From Nilaparvata lugens (Eukaryota; Arthropoda; Insecta; Hemiptera; Delphacidae), in assembly GCF_014356525.2 (NCBI RefSeq), contig NC_052507.1, forward strand, positions 61,506,295-61,570,294: a stretch of 64,000 nucleotides of DNA. The letters are read 5' to 3'. The stretch's first letter is position 1; each line of letters starts with the position of its first letter. The position numbers and the translations under genes are program-made. The notes under the pieces are model-generated. The model was not told the DNA's origin and did not search any database. It saw only the letters and a list, made by a program, of their open reading frames with translations. This document shows positions 46,104 to 57,626 of this stretch, one piece after another.

Positions 46104-46811
46104 GCTGCACCATGCTTCCACACTGCATGGGTATGCCATGCTTCTGCACTGCTAGGGGCAGCGGTTCTCTCCCCGCCAGGGAATGCCATGCTTCCATACT
46201 GCTGAGACACCATGCTTCCACACTGCAAGGGGGATGTTGTGCTTCCGCACTGCCAGAGTCGCTGTGCTTTCACACTGCTGAAGGACGCTGTGCTTCCGCA
46301 CTGCAGGATATAGGCACGCCGTGCTTCCACACTGCAAGGAGACGCCGTGCTGCTGCACTGCAAGGGGGACGCCGTGTTTCCACACTGCAAGGAGATGCCG
46401 TGCTTCTGTGCTGCAAGGGGGACGCGGTGCTTCCACACTGCAAGAGGTGCCGTGCTTCCATACTGCAAAAGGACGCCGTGCTTCCGCACTGCAGGATATA
46501 GGGATGCCGTGCTTCCACACTGCAAGGAGACGCGCTGCTTCCGCACTGCAAGGGGAACACCGTGCTTCCGCACTGCAAGAGGCGCCATGCTTCCACACTG
46601 CAAAAGCACGCTGTGCTTCCATACTGTGGGATATAGGGACACTGTGCTTCTGCATTGCAAAAGGACACCATGCTTCTGCACTGCAGGATATAGGGATGCC
46701 ATGCTTCCGCACTGCAAAGAGATGCCATGCTTCCACACTGCAAGGGGAGATGCCGTGCTTCCGCACTGCAAGAGGCACCATGCTTACGCACTGCAAAAGG
46801 ATGCCATGCTT
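46104..46811 (-). repeat. G2 minisatellite, left part
   Basis: Irregular units of about 27-34 bp with core GCCGTGCTTCCGCACTGCA, often followed by GGATATAGGGA or AGGGGGAC. GTGC and GCAC in each core can form a tiny hairpin. The array stops where LTR-Y begins and resumes at 59523. Confidence 0.85.
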
Positions 46812-48784
46812 TGTAACATATTTTAATTTGGATAGATGAATAAAAATCCCTAGTTGAAAGATTTATAGGTCTAAGTGAAGTAATAGGCTAATATCGCCAA
46901 AGATGATAACGTTAAAGATTAGATAATATCAGACATCCTGGCTAAATTGTACAACAGCCGAAGAGGAATGGAAATAATTTTTGCTACTATATTATATAAA
47001 ATATTGAAAATTTGAGGTTAGGCATAAAACATTTACTGATCGGTGACCTAATGATCGACTGAGTCATACAATGTAGAATCTGACCAAACACCTTGGCAGA
47101 AATTTATTGTGGCAAAACAGTATGCAACTTGAGGAACTAAACGTCTCACGTGGCTAATTATTGTAATATACGAAACAACTAATAACCTATAAAAAATTAC
47201 TTGGCATGTAAAAAGAATATTTAAAAACCCCAACAAAAATAATTAAATGTATTAAGGAAGTAGGAGGTTACTGGGCACATGGATACTGTAATAATTTGCA
47301 TGCACCAATCAAATAGTGGCAATTGATAGGCGGCAATAGTGACCCGGTTCAAATATATTTGTACATATTTCTACAAATGATAAGAATTTGTAAAATATTG
47401 TTGTATAGTTTATGTTTTGGATATGGCCCGAAGGCAAAGAAATTATTAAAGATGTAACATAAGTAATAATTCAATATTTTGGTATGGTCTATTTGAGCCT
47501 TGAATGGCAGAGGAATAGAATATTCAAATTTTATGTAAATTAAAAAATCGGAAATGAAAATTGTTAAAATGAGAAGAGAGAATCACACTCGCCTGCCAAC
47601 TACCACCATGAGAGGTCACCAAAAATTATAGAGCGCAATACCTTACTGTACCTTGTAATAATTTAAAGTTAAATTGAATTACTAAATTTTTCTCATAAGA
47701 CTTTGTGATGCTCATATAAAGCAAGAGTCATTTTTAAATAATTTTTAACCCCTTGGAAGAGACCACTCCGGCTACAATAATCCAGGACCACCAGGAGTAG
47801 GATCGACATCAGCAGCTCATAGAAAATTCCGGCACGTGAGTGAAAAATATTGAAATAGTGATAGGGCGCCCTCAGTGCTTCGAAATTGAATAAGAATCAA
47901 AGCTAGCTCGTCGAAAGGGTTTTTTATAAATCAAGAATTTGGTAAAAATACTTGCGCAAGTAAAGATAGTATAAAAAGGTATTTTATTAGATAGTAACGA
48001 ATCAATCCACATATCAGAAGATCTATCAATCAAAGAAGTCTAAGATCTAGGCTGTTAATACAAGATTCATATGATCATTAATTTCTGCAATATAATTTGC
48101 GATAATTTAATGTAGCTCTGATTCACTAGATGAATTGCTCTATTTATTCCTTCAGGTGCCAAATCTCGCACCCTGAGATAAAAAAAATATATATATTTAT
48201 TACAAAGAAATCTATTAGAAACTATAGAATTTAATATATATATTTGGATTACTAGTTTGTCAATTTATCATGCTGACTTCAGAATTTATTCAAAATAGAA
48301 TTGTCCAAGTCGACAAGTATTAGCAAGCTGATATCGCAGCTACATGCAAATAAATGCATATGATCATAAAAATGAAAGCACATGGTAGCGTTTCGTGCTA
48401 TAAAACTCAAGGAATAGTATTAGCCTGTGATATTTTATTGATTTCGATTATTGTTTTATTTTATATTATATATTTCTGTCGCTCTATATATTTTTGCTCT
48501 GATTTATTTTCTGAGATATTTGTTAATATATGTATCAAGTTGTTTATGGTGTACGATTTATTTTTATTCCTCAATACTATAGGATAAGTATTATATATAT
48601 ATTTTTAATAAATTATCAGTATTATTGTGGAAGCTCATATCTGGGCCTATAAAGATTTTTATGAGACTGTATCCTATTGAAAACCACGACCTGATTTTCC
48701 ATAATTATTAAAATATTCCATGCTCTACCAATTGATGCCAAGCAGGAGGCTAATCATTATTTAACTATAAAAAATAACATGACA
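46812..48784 (+). repeat. LTR-Y 5' LTR (1973 bp)
   Basis: Nearly identical to 52997-53554 plus 58126-59522. Contains several TATATATA tracts near 48190-48240 and 48590. A PBS was not recognised after its end. Confidence 0.85.
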
Positions 48785-49354
48785 TAAGAACATGTCGTAC
48801 CAACGTGGGACTGATGATGAGAGCTGAACTCATTAAATAATTATTGGAATTAAGTCAAGACCTATATTGATGATAATAACTAAAGACAAGTCTAGTCATA
48901 TTGAAATTTGTTGTGGATAGATAATAGAACAATAATTGTATTGAGGAAAGCAGGCAATAGAATATTACTTTTTGGGGACTCAATAGCTTCAAATAAGGAG
49001 AAATTATGTGTTTTAAAGAAATTTTTATATTATTATTTTTGTAGAAAATATATTTTATAGAGAGAGCTATTATATTTTATGGGCCTAAACTGCCAAAATT
49101 TAGTCATAATTATTTTGTATATAAGCCGGTTCTTTTCGTTCACACAAAGTAAGGTAGCAGACACACTGCAGATGGCGGTAGTAGCGGTGATCGACGCTGA
49201 GGGGGGCACAATGGAGTCTAATGCCCAGATATCTCCAATCACCACCAAGAATCCTGGGTAGTAACAAATCATTAAATGCTTGCCAAGAAACAATAAGGAG
49301 GGTTATAGTAGAGGGGATGATCAAGTCATTTTCTAATAGTTTAGAAAGGCGGAA

Positions 49355-51326
49355 ATGAAGGAAATGCGGGAATCATTGAAGGATACATCGGTAAGAATGG
49401 GTAAGGAAACTGCGGACACAATACCAGCTTCTACCGCTGAAAACCAGGAAATAATTACAACCGACTTAGCAGCAAAAATAGATACTGCTACTTGTGAGTT
49501 AAATGAAAGAATAGATAACCTACCAGCACAAAACACTTCGCAAATTCATGAAATAGCAACAAACATTAAAGCCGATTGTCAAAAAGATATTCAAGAGCAA
49601 GTAGTAACTAAAACACAGGACATAAACTCCACAGTGAATAGGAACAATAGTCAACTTATTTCCATAAATAAACAACAGAATAGTACACAAATAGCTCACC
49701 TAAATTCTGATATAAATCAAAACAAAGTACAACTTAATTCATTGGAGACAGCTGTTGGAGAACAGCAATTATTTTTATCTGAATTAAATGCTGAAGTAGT
49801 AGAAAATGAAACAGAAGCTACTAGTCACTGGAAACAGGCCCAAGAGCAGTTAGTACAACTCGAGAGTCAATTACGTCAATTTCCGTACGAGAATGTAGAG
49901 CCTATCCCCATAGCAACGTTTGATTTACTGCACAGTTTCAATGGATTAGGCCGTTTTGATAATACAGACCGCTATCTTCAACCTAAAGAATTTATAGACC
50001 AAATAAAACTAGTACAATCCTTAACACCCACCTCTTGGAATTTTTGGTGTCTGATTATCCAGTTTGTTAAGCGGTGATCCTCTGATGTTTTTCCAGATCC
50101 ATAATCACGAATTCAGGACGTTGGACGAATTCAGTACAGCTTTCCTGGAACAATATTGGAGTAAAAATAGACAAATGGATACACTAGCCAATATCATTGC
50201 TAGTGAATATAATTCTAGGACAGACGACACATGCATCAATTTTGTTAATACCCTTAAACTGAAAAATGCTCAATTAGATGAGCCAATGTGTGATTCTGTT
50301 TTAGCAAATATAATCATAAAAAAGCTACCTTTCCAAGTCAGAACAGCATTGGCTACACAGCCAATAACTAGTTGCAAACAGCTGATAGATTATTTATACA
50401 ATATACAATCTATGATGGCAATATCAAATCACCGGTCAGATCAAATGTATGCACAGAATCAACCTAATTCAAAAATTAATCAGTACACCAGCCAAGCCTA
50501 TGAATCGGTACCATATGATTGCTCACAACCTACTCCTCAATTTGAACGCCGCAATGATCATAAACACAATAATAATTGGAATGATAGAATTTTTCAAAAT
50601 CACCAAACAAACCATTATCCACAGCAAATCTATCAAAGAAATTATTATGATGGCCGTGATTGATTGAACTCAAATAATGGCTACACTCAGAATAATTACA
50701 ACAGAAATTACAAACCGCCACCTCATCAAATAAGTACAAATTATACATTAGCGCATGCAACAGGATTAAACCAACAAAGAACACAGAAACCAACACCAGA
50801 AATAACCACCACCAAGTACCAGCCGCAAACATCAACCCATATTAAGTATCCTGTTCCCCGCCGAAGACCCATCACCGCCGGAGAACACAAACAGCCGCCA
50901 GGAGGGGACCGCCACCATACTACCTGTTTTGAACACCACCAAGCATCCGCGCACAGAATCCATGCACCCGCACCAATGGACACCACCGAAGCAGACAAAG
51001 GACCCCAAGATGGAAGAACGAGAGGACGGCATCCAGGACAAGAGGAGCGACCACCGCAAGGCCCGGAGACAGAGGCGCCCGAGGACACCCGACCGACATC
51101 CAGAACAAGAGGATGGCATTCGGGAGAAGAAGAACATGCACCGCAAGGCCCGGAGGCGGAGAGTCAGAAAGAAGCGACAAAGGAGGAACCGCGCGCATCG
51201 ATGGAGGCCGCATGCACGCTTCAAGAGGCAACGGAGGACACCGGACCGAACCCAGGATGGAGGACAGAGGATCGACGGCATACATCCGCGGCACATACGC
51301 TTCAAGAGAGCCAATCAGCGATGTGA
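49355..51326 (+). pseudogene. LTR-Y Gag, broken by one frameshift and one stop
   Basis: ATG at 49355. Residues 1-180 are acidic, Q/N-rich and look coiled-coil. The capsid-type domain spans 49890-50440 (LLHSFNGLGRFDNTDRYLQP, LSGDPLMFFQIHNHEFRTLD, AFLEQYWSKNRQ), resembling the retrotransposon Gag family. A frameshift near 50065 and a TGA at 50661-50663 interrupt it; beyond that the same frame continues with an N/Q/P-rich region and then GC-rich repeats of GRTRGRHPGQEERPPQGPE type to 51326. No zinc knuckle was found. Confidence 0.7.
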
Positions 51327-51735
51327 CTGGAAAAACGGATCGAATAATTGGGATAAAACCGAAACATGCATGGATGATAACAATCAATTGGATTACTCAT
51401 GGAGATTAATAAAGAACAGAAAGTGGTTAATAAGATTGGAAGAAATAAAAAGTAATATAAAGGAAGTGAAAATACCTAGATATTATATGATGAGAGATTA
51501 TACTATTAAAGAGATGATAAATGTTCTGATGTATTGTGTACTATTTGCTATGGCTGTGATATGGATAAAAGACTGTGTTGTGGATAGGATGGAAAATATT
51601 GTATTGTTGTTGTTAAATGAATCTACTATTGATGATTGGAAATTTAATATTATAAGAATGTTTATTGTTGTGAGCATAATGATTTATAACGAACTGAAAT
51701 CGAGAATATTAAATGAAAATAATGAAAGGAAGTAA
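50929..51735 (+). CDS. LTR-Y basic ORF with C-terminal hydrophobic segments
   Basis: Overlaps the gag tail in another frame. The first 130 codons are very Arg/Lys-rich; the rest is ordinary sequence with two hydrophobic stretches, MINVLMYCVLFAMAVIWI and IIRMFIVVSIMIY, separated by about 25 residues. No homology is recognised. The 50.85-51.35 kb stretch is much more GC-rich than its surroundings. The first half may be only a shadow of the gag tail; the hydrophobic half (51400-51735) is not explained by it. It could be a remnant of an accessory or envelope-like gene, but this is speculative. Confidence 0.35.
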   Translation: MNTTKHPRTESMHPHQWTPPKQTKDPKMEEREDGIQDKRSDHRKARRQRRPRTPDRHPEQEDGIREKKNMHRKARRRRVRKKRQRRNRAHRWRPHARFKRQRRTPDRTQDGGQRIDGIHPRHIRFKRANQRCDWKNGSNNWDKTETCMDDNNQLDYSWRLIKNRKWLIRLEEIKSNIKEVKIPRYYMMRDYTIKEMINVLMYCVLFAMAVIWIKDCVVDRMENIVLLLLNESTIDDWKFNIIRMFIVVSIMIYNELKSRILNENNERK

Positions 51736-52996
51736 GGAAAGGAATGAGTTAAGACTGCAGGATGATTGGAAAAAGAATGGATTAAAAGGAATTACCATAA
51801 ATGAAGCGAGGAATTGTTTAAAAAGATACACCAGATACATGGGTTTTAAATTTATGATGGATAAATTATCAATTAGGACAGCCTCATGTATAAATAACAA
51901 CCAGACAGCAGATAACCGAATGGCCTACAGCAACATCTACAAACAGAATGCAAGAAGATGCAAGTAAATCACAACATTTCTACATGCAATATTGCAGAAT
52001 TTTAAATAAATATGATAAGAAATCAAGAGAAAACGTCATTATCAGAAGAATTACTGACCTATCATGATAAATTCAATCTTGGCCTAGGCTGCATGGCAAC
52101 AATCCAGTGTTTTTATTCCTTCCAACTGTCTAGAGCCTGGAACAGTCAAAGAACAATTTTTTAAGTATGTAATTTAATAATCTACACCATATAAAAAAGG
52201 ACACAAACGGGGAGAGTAGAAAATAAATTAAGTAAATTACCTTAAATGTGGAAAATGTGACGAATAAGGTTAGTTTTGTACTGCAGAACGGAAGGCTAGA
52301 GAATAATGACGTCAAATCCTAAGTTCAACCAACTGGCCAAAGCCACCTGAATCAAATGTAGCCCTCAAACATATGATTATGAAAGAAGTATTGTACCCCA
52401 AAAATGTTATTTATTATTGTTATTTATTGTATTTATCAGTGTTAATATATTTATTTATATGTTTTATAATTTATTACCATTATTTTTGCCATGTTGTTGC
52501 TGAAAAAACCTCAATTGAATGCTAGTTACCATAAAGCCAAAACCATGTAGCAAAAGAAAGGAATTGTACCTGATATATGGAAAATTATTGATATTAAGAC
52601 CTAGGAATAATAATAAAATATAAGCCCCAGAAAATTTGTACATCAAAGTTATTGTTTAAAAGAAATCTATTATAGGAGAGTCAAGTGTAATGTGTGGAAT
52701 TAGGTTGGCGGCCTTGCGAGCGGCAAATTTGAAAATACTATTATGTTATAATGTTGTAATGAGGAATGTGTCTAAGATGTTATATTTGTGATATTTTTGT
52801 GTTGATAAGGAGAATTTATTATTGTAATTTGATGGAGGTCTAAGGGGGGCATAGCAGATAAGGTCTGCAAATTATTGTAAATCTTTGAGAGTTTTTTTTA
52901 TAGACAAAGTATGGAATATGTCAATGTGTTGTAGGATGGATTTTCATTAAAAACATTGTGATTCTCAAATATTTTGAATTCAAATCCAGGGGCGTG
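51736..52996 (+). other. LTR-Y 3' non-coding interior
   Basis: No coding recognised. It ends in CCAGGGGCG just before the LTR, only a weak polypurine tract. Confidence 0.5.
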
Positions 52997-53724
52997 TGTA
53001 ACATATTTAAATTTGGATAGATAAATAAAAATCCCTAGTTGAAAGATTTATAGGTCTAAGTGAAGTAATAGGCTAATATCGCCAAAGATGATAACGTTAA
53101 AGATTAGATAATATCAGACATCCTGGCTAAATTGTACAACAGCTGAAGAGGAATGGAAATAATTTTTGCTACTATATTATATAAAATATTGAAAATTTGA
53201 GGTTAGGCATAAAACATTTACTGATCGGCGACCTAACGATCGACCGAGTCATACAACGTAGAATCTAACCAAACACCTTGGCAGAAATTTATTGTGGCAA
53301 AACAGTATGCAACTTGAGGAACTAAACGTCTCACGTGGCTAATTATTGTAATATACAAAACAACTAATAACCTATAAAAAATTACTTGGCATGTAAAAAG
53401 CATATTTAAAAACCCCAACAAAAATAATTAAATGTATTAAGGAAGTAGGAGGTTACTGGGCGCATGAATACTGTATTGTTGCATGCACCAATCAAATAGT
53501 GGCAATTGATAGGTGGCAATAGTGAGCCGGTTCAAATATATTTGTACATATTTCCTACATAAATTCAGTTATGATCGAACGCTCGTGGTGGAAAGACGTT
53601 CTGAGGCCGACCGCTCTTATCAATAGTGAATAACAAGATAACCGTGTTGTTTCTAAAATATTGTTACGGCTACAAAAATAGTAGTGAAATTCTTCTCTAT
53701 AATTCGTTCTGTTTCGGTTTTGAA

Positions 53725-54747
53725 ATGAGTGATAAATGCAAGCTGTGCTCTAAATCGATAGGAGCCCGACAACTGAGAATTCAGTGTGCTGAGTTTGTCA
53801 ATCTCTTTCATGGAGCTTGTTATCAATTATCAAAGGACGACATCGACTTCCTGGTGACCACCAACGAGATCTGGCGCAGTGACCCGTGTAAGAAAAATAG
53901 AAGAAAGAGTATGCAGGTCGAATCTCTACTCAGCAAGGATACGGTTAATATTGGGGATGTCTACAAGTTGCTTCAAGAAATGAGAGAAGAAAACAAGGCA
54001 CAAATAAAAAATCTAGAGAACGAATTAGGAAAGTCAGTCGAGGTGTGTCACGAAAATAATGAAGACTTGAAGAAAATAATAAAAGATCAGTCAACCACCA
54101 TCAATAAATACCAGGAAAACTACGACTCACTGACGCAGGAAATCTCGTATTTGCGAAAAAAATGCAAGGACCTTGAGACCTGTATAGAAGACATGGAGCA
54201 GTACTCTCGAATCAACTGCATTGAAATTAATGGGGTACCCGAAGAAAAGAATGAAAATGTCTATCAAATTGTTAAATCTGTGGGCAGGAGTCTTGGAATT
54301 ACGATAGACGAGAAGGATGTCGACACCTGTCATCGCCTTGGAGCTTCTAGAGAGGAAGAGAAGCGTACAAGGGGAATTATAGTGAAATTTGTGCGGAGAT
54401 CAGTTAAAGAAGACATACTTCAGAAGAGGAGAGTCGTGCATAATTTCAACACGAAGGACATTGGTTTCATGGTTCGAACAGCCGACCCTATATACATTAA
54501 TGAAAGCCTTAGTGCAGGACGCCGCAAGGTTCTAAATGCTGCCAGGGCCTTGATGAAACAAAACCTTCTTCAGTATGTATGGGTACGTAATGAAAAAATA
54601 CTAACGAAAGTGCAGGATGGAGCGAAAAAGGTTGCTGTGACTACAATGGACCAGGTGGATGCCCTAAATATTAAAACAACTGCCGAACAATTATCACGAC
54701 CTGGTACCAAGCAGTTAAATCAACCAAATACGATAACAAATGAGTAA
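53725..54747 (+). CDS. LINE-D ORF1: PHD-like zinc finger and coiled-coil protein
   Basis: RNA-binding-type ORF1 of an insect LINE, intact, about 340 residues. The first ATG in the frame is 53725. A cysteine/histidine-rich PHD-like finger begins at once (CKLCSKSIGARQLRIQC, LFHGACYQLS). A coiled coil spans about residues 70-155. The C-terminal half (YSRINCIEINGVPEE, DVDTCHRLG, RGIIVKFVRR) resembles the FP-type domain seen in many insect LINE ORF1 proteins. It overlaps ORF2 by the last 8 bases, so ORF2 would be reached by reinitiation. Confidence 0.8.
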   Translation: MSDKCKLCSKSIGARQLRIQCAEFVNLFHGACYQLSKDDIDFLVTTNEIWRSDPCKKNRRKSMQVESLLSKDTVNIGDVYKLLQEMREENKAQIKNLENELGKSVEVCHENNEDLKKIIKDQSTTINKYQENYDSLTQEISYLRKKCKDLETCIEDMEQYSRINCIEINGVPEEKNENVYQIVKSVGRSLGITIDEKDVDTCHRLGASREEEKRTRGIIVKFVRRSVKEDILQKRRVVHNFNTKDIGFMVRTADPIYINESLSAGRRKVLNAARALMKQNLLQYVWVRNEKILTKVQDGAKKVAVTTMDQVDALNIKTTAEQLSRPGTKQLNQPNTITNE

Positions 54748-57626
54748 GCTACTCACAAACTGTATATTTAATGATTATGCAAATGATTTAGTGATTATCC
54801 ATCAGAACATTAGAAGTATGAGAAAGAACTTTGAGCTGTTACTTATTAACATGCAAAATCTAGATAAGGCACCCGACATAATAATATTAAGTGAAATATG
54901 GATAGAGAGTAATGAACTGGACTTAAACAAAATTCCTAACTATTGTATGCTTTCAAAATGTAATAGTAAAATAAGAGCTGGTGGAGTGTTGGTCTATGTA
55001 ACTGAGTCATTATTCTGTAACTGTTTATCTGTTGATAATTTCTCTTCAGCCGATATCGTTAGAATTCTTATCAAAGCAGAGAAAAATTCGACACTTGAGA
55101 TTCTAGCTATCTATAGGCTACAAGAACTCTCTATTAATATTTTTAATGACGAACTAGATCTGCTGTTATCATCAATTAAATGCCCCAACCTCATTGTGAC
55201 AGGTGACTTAAATATAGATCTTCTCAAACCAGCCGCAGCTGACTATGAGATAATTATGTCCAGTCATGGATTATTATCGTACATTAATTTCCCCACCAGA
55301 ATAACAAACAACTCCAGCACATGTATTGATCATTTTTTCTTTAGACATAAAATAAATTTTCACCCCGACCTTGACTGTTTTGTGATTGATAGCAATATTA
55401 CAGATCACAGAATGATTGCAGCATGTTTAAATTTCAAACCTAATAGAAGACCATTTATTAGTGGAAAAGATGTAAAATCTTTAAACTTCAAACTCCTTTC
55501 TAGGCTACTGAAAGATGTTGACTGGAATGAAGTATATGATAGTGATGTGAATGTAGGTTTTGATATTTTTTTAACCAAACTGTCCACCTGTATTAGCGCA
55601 TCACAGAATATTCCTAAACCAAAACCAAAGTCCAAAAATAAATTACAACCCTGGATGAATGATATCTTGCTATCCCAAATTAACAAGAAAAATGCATTGT
55701 ATAAAAAACATTTAAAACACACAGAAAACATAGAAATGAAGGAAGCCTACAATGTTTTGAAAAATTTACTACGAACTCAAATAGTAGAAGTGAAAAATTT
55801 ATACTATAAAAAATTATTTGAAACAAATAGAAATAACGCAAAGAAACAGTGGCGAACATTAAATAGTATAATAGGTAATGACAAAAACCATGTCCAAAAT
55901 ATTGCCTTGAAGAATGAAAATGGAGCGATTGAGGATGACCCAAAGTTGGTAGCCAACATATTTAATATTTTTTTTTGTACTGTGGCAAAGGGTCTTAGAG
56001 AGAGGATAATCACAGATATTTCCTTGATAGCCCAAAATAACAAATTGAGAGGAGGACTGTTTAGGAAAGAACGCATTGATAATAGTATGTTTTTTTACCC
56101 AACTACATCAAACGAGATATCAAATACACTATGATATAACTCCTGTAATGTTAAAACATATACTGCCAGATATTGTTGATGTTTTGGTCCACCTAATTAA
56201 TCAAAGCCTCTGTTCTGGAGTATTCCCAGATTCATTGAAGAAAACCATTACAAAGCCATTATACAAGAAGGGTGATCCATGTGACCCCACCAATTACCGC
56301 CCAATTGCTTTATTGTCATTGTTCTCCAAAATTCTCGAGAAGGTTGTCAAAGCCCAATTAATGCAATTTCTATCGATGCATAATTTTTTTAGCAAATCCC
56401 AGTATGGGTTCAGAGAAGGATTAAATACAGAGAAAGCACTACTGGATTACATGATCAATGTTTATGATTCACTAAATGGGGGAGGCCTTTGTGCAGGGAT
56501 TTTTGTTGATATTATGAAGGCATATGATACTGTCGATCACTCCCTGCTTTTATCGAGGATGAGCGATGCAGGGGTGAGAGGCATACCACTCAACTGGTTC
56601 CGATCGTACTTGTCTGGGAGAACCCTACAAACAAAAGTAAACAGCACTCTAAGCGAGAGAGGTCTAGTTGAATTCGGTATTCCCCAAGGATCGGTGTTAT
56701 CGGGACCACTTTTTCTTATCTATGTCAATGAATAATGTAATGGGTTGTTTAGGGGTAGACTCACTGCCTTTGCAGATGATACGGCTCTTTTTTATAAAGC
56801 TAACTCTATAGAAGAATTACATGCCGACATGCAAGCAGATGTAATGGCACTAAGATGGTGGTTCACAAACAACTATATGATAATGAGCCCCAAAACAAAA
56901 TATATGATATTCAGTTTATCGCGAAATGTACATTTCCCTTTGCCACTCAGGTACCACATGTTATCATGTGTCGAAAACTCTACCTGCTCTTGCCCACAAA
57001 TTGATCAGGTAGAAGAAATAAAATATTTAGGTCTAGTATTAGACTCCAAAGTTAAATGGAAAAATCATTTGAACTACCTAAAACAGAAACTTATTAAGTA
57101 CATACAAATATTTTATTTGCTGAGAACAGTTTGCGATGCAGGATTGTTGAAGTCTGTTTACTATGCCTTGGTAAATTCAAAGCTAGAGTATGGATTGGTG
57201 TTGTGGGGTGGTGCTTATTCCACGACCTTGAATCCAATAATTGTACTACAAAAGTTTTTTATTCATATTTTAGCTTGGAAGTCGAAGATGGAACCTTCGG
57301 CACCTCTATTTGAACAGTTTGCCATTCTCCCCCTGAGAAGCCTATACATATACAAAGTTCTGAGGAATTTCTTTGACCGAAGTGGAACAAACAACGGTAA
57401 CGCTAACCTAAAGAAAAGTATTTTGAGAAATAAATCGGAAGTATGCGTACCCAAACCTAATAAAAGTCACTTCATGAAGTTTTTCTTGTATCAGGCTCCT
57501 AAGTTCTACAACCTACTACTCTTAGAAATACGCCAATGTGAAAAGCGAACAAAATTCCTGAAAAGTGTCAAGATTTTTTTACTAAATATAGAAAACGTTG
57601 ATATATTTTTCAAAACACTCATATAG
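54740..57626 (+). pseudogene. LINE-D ORF2: endonuclease and reverse transcriptase, two lesions
   Basis: APE-type endonuclease at the N terminus (IIHQNIRSMRKNFELL, IIILSEIWIE, VTGDLNIDLL, ITDHRMIAACL, with the expected Glu, Asp/Asn and His). RT follows: LYKKGDPCDPTNYRPIALLS, QYGFREGLNTEKALLDY, GIFVDIMKAYDTVDHSLLL, GIPQGSVLSGPLFLIYVN, TAFADDTALFYKANS (catalytic FADD), YLGLVLDSKVKW, KLEYGLVLWGG. A frameshift near 56130 and a stop at 56733-56735 between YVN and the FADD box are the only breaks seen. The ORF ends at 57626. CR1/L2-group assignment is by motif resemblance. Confidence 0.85.

Noticed and set aside
45821..46839. ORFs of 130-316 codons in the G2 minisatellite, also at 60232-61061
   Set aside because: Periodic translations of the tandem repeat on both strands, with no domain resemblance.
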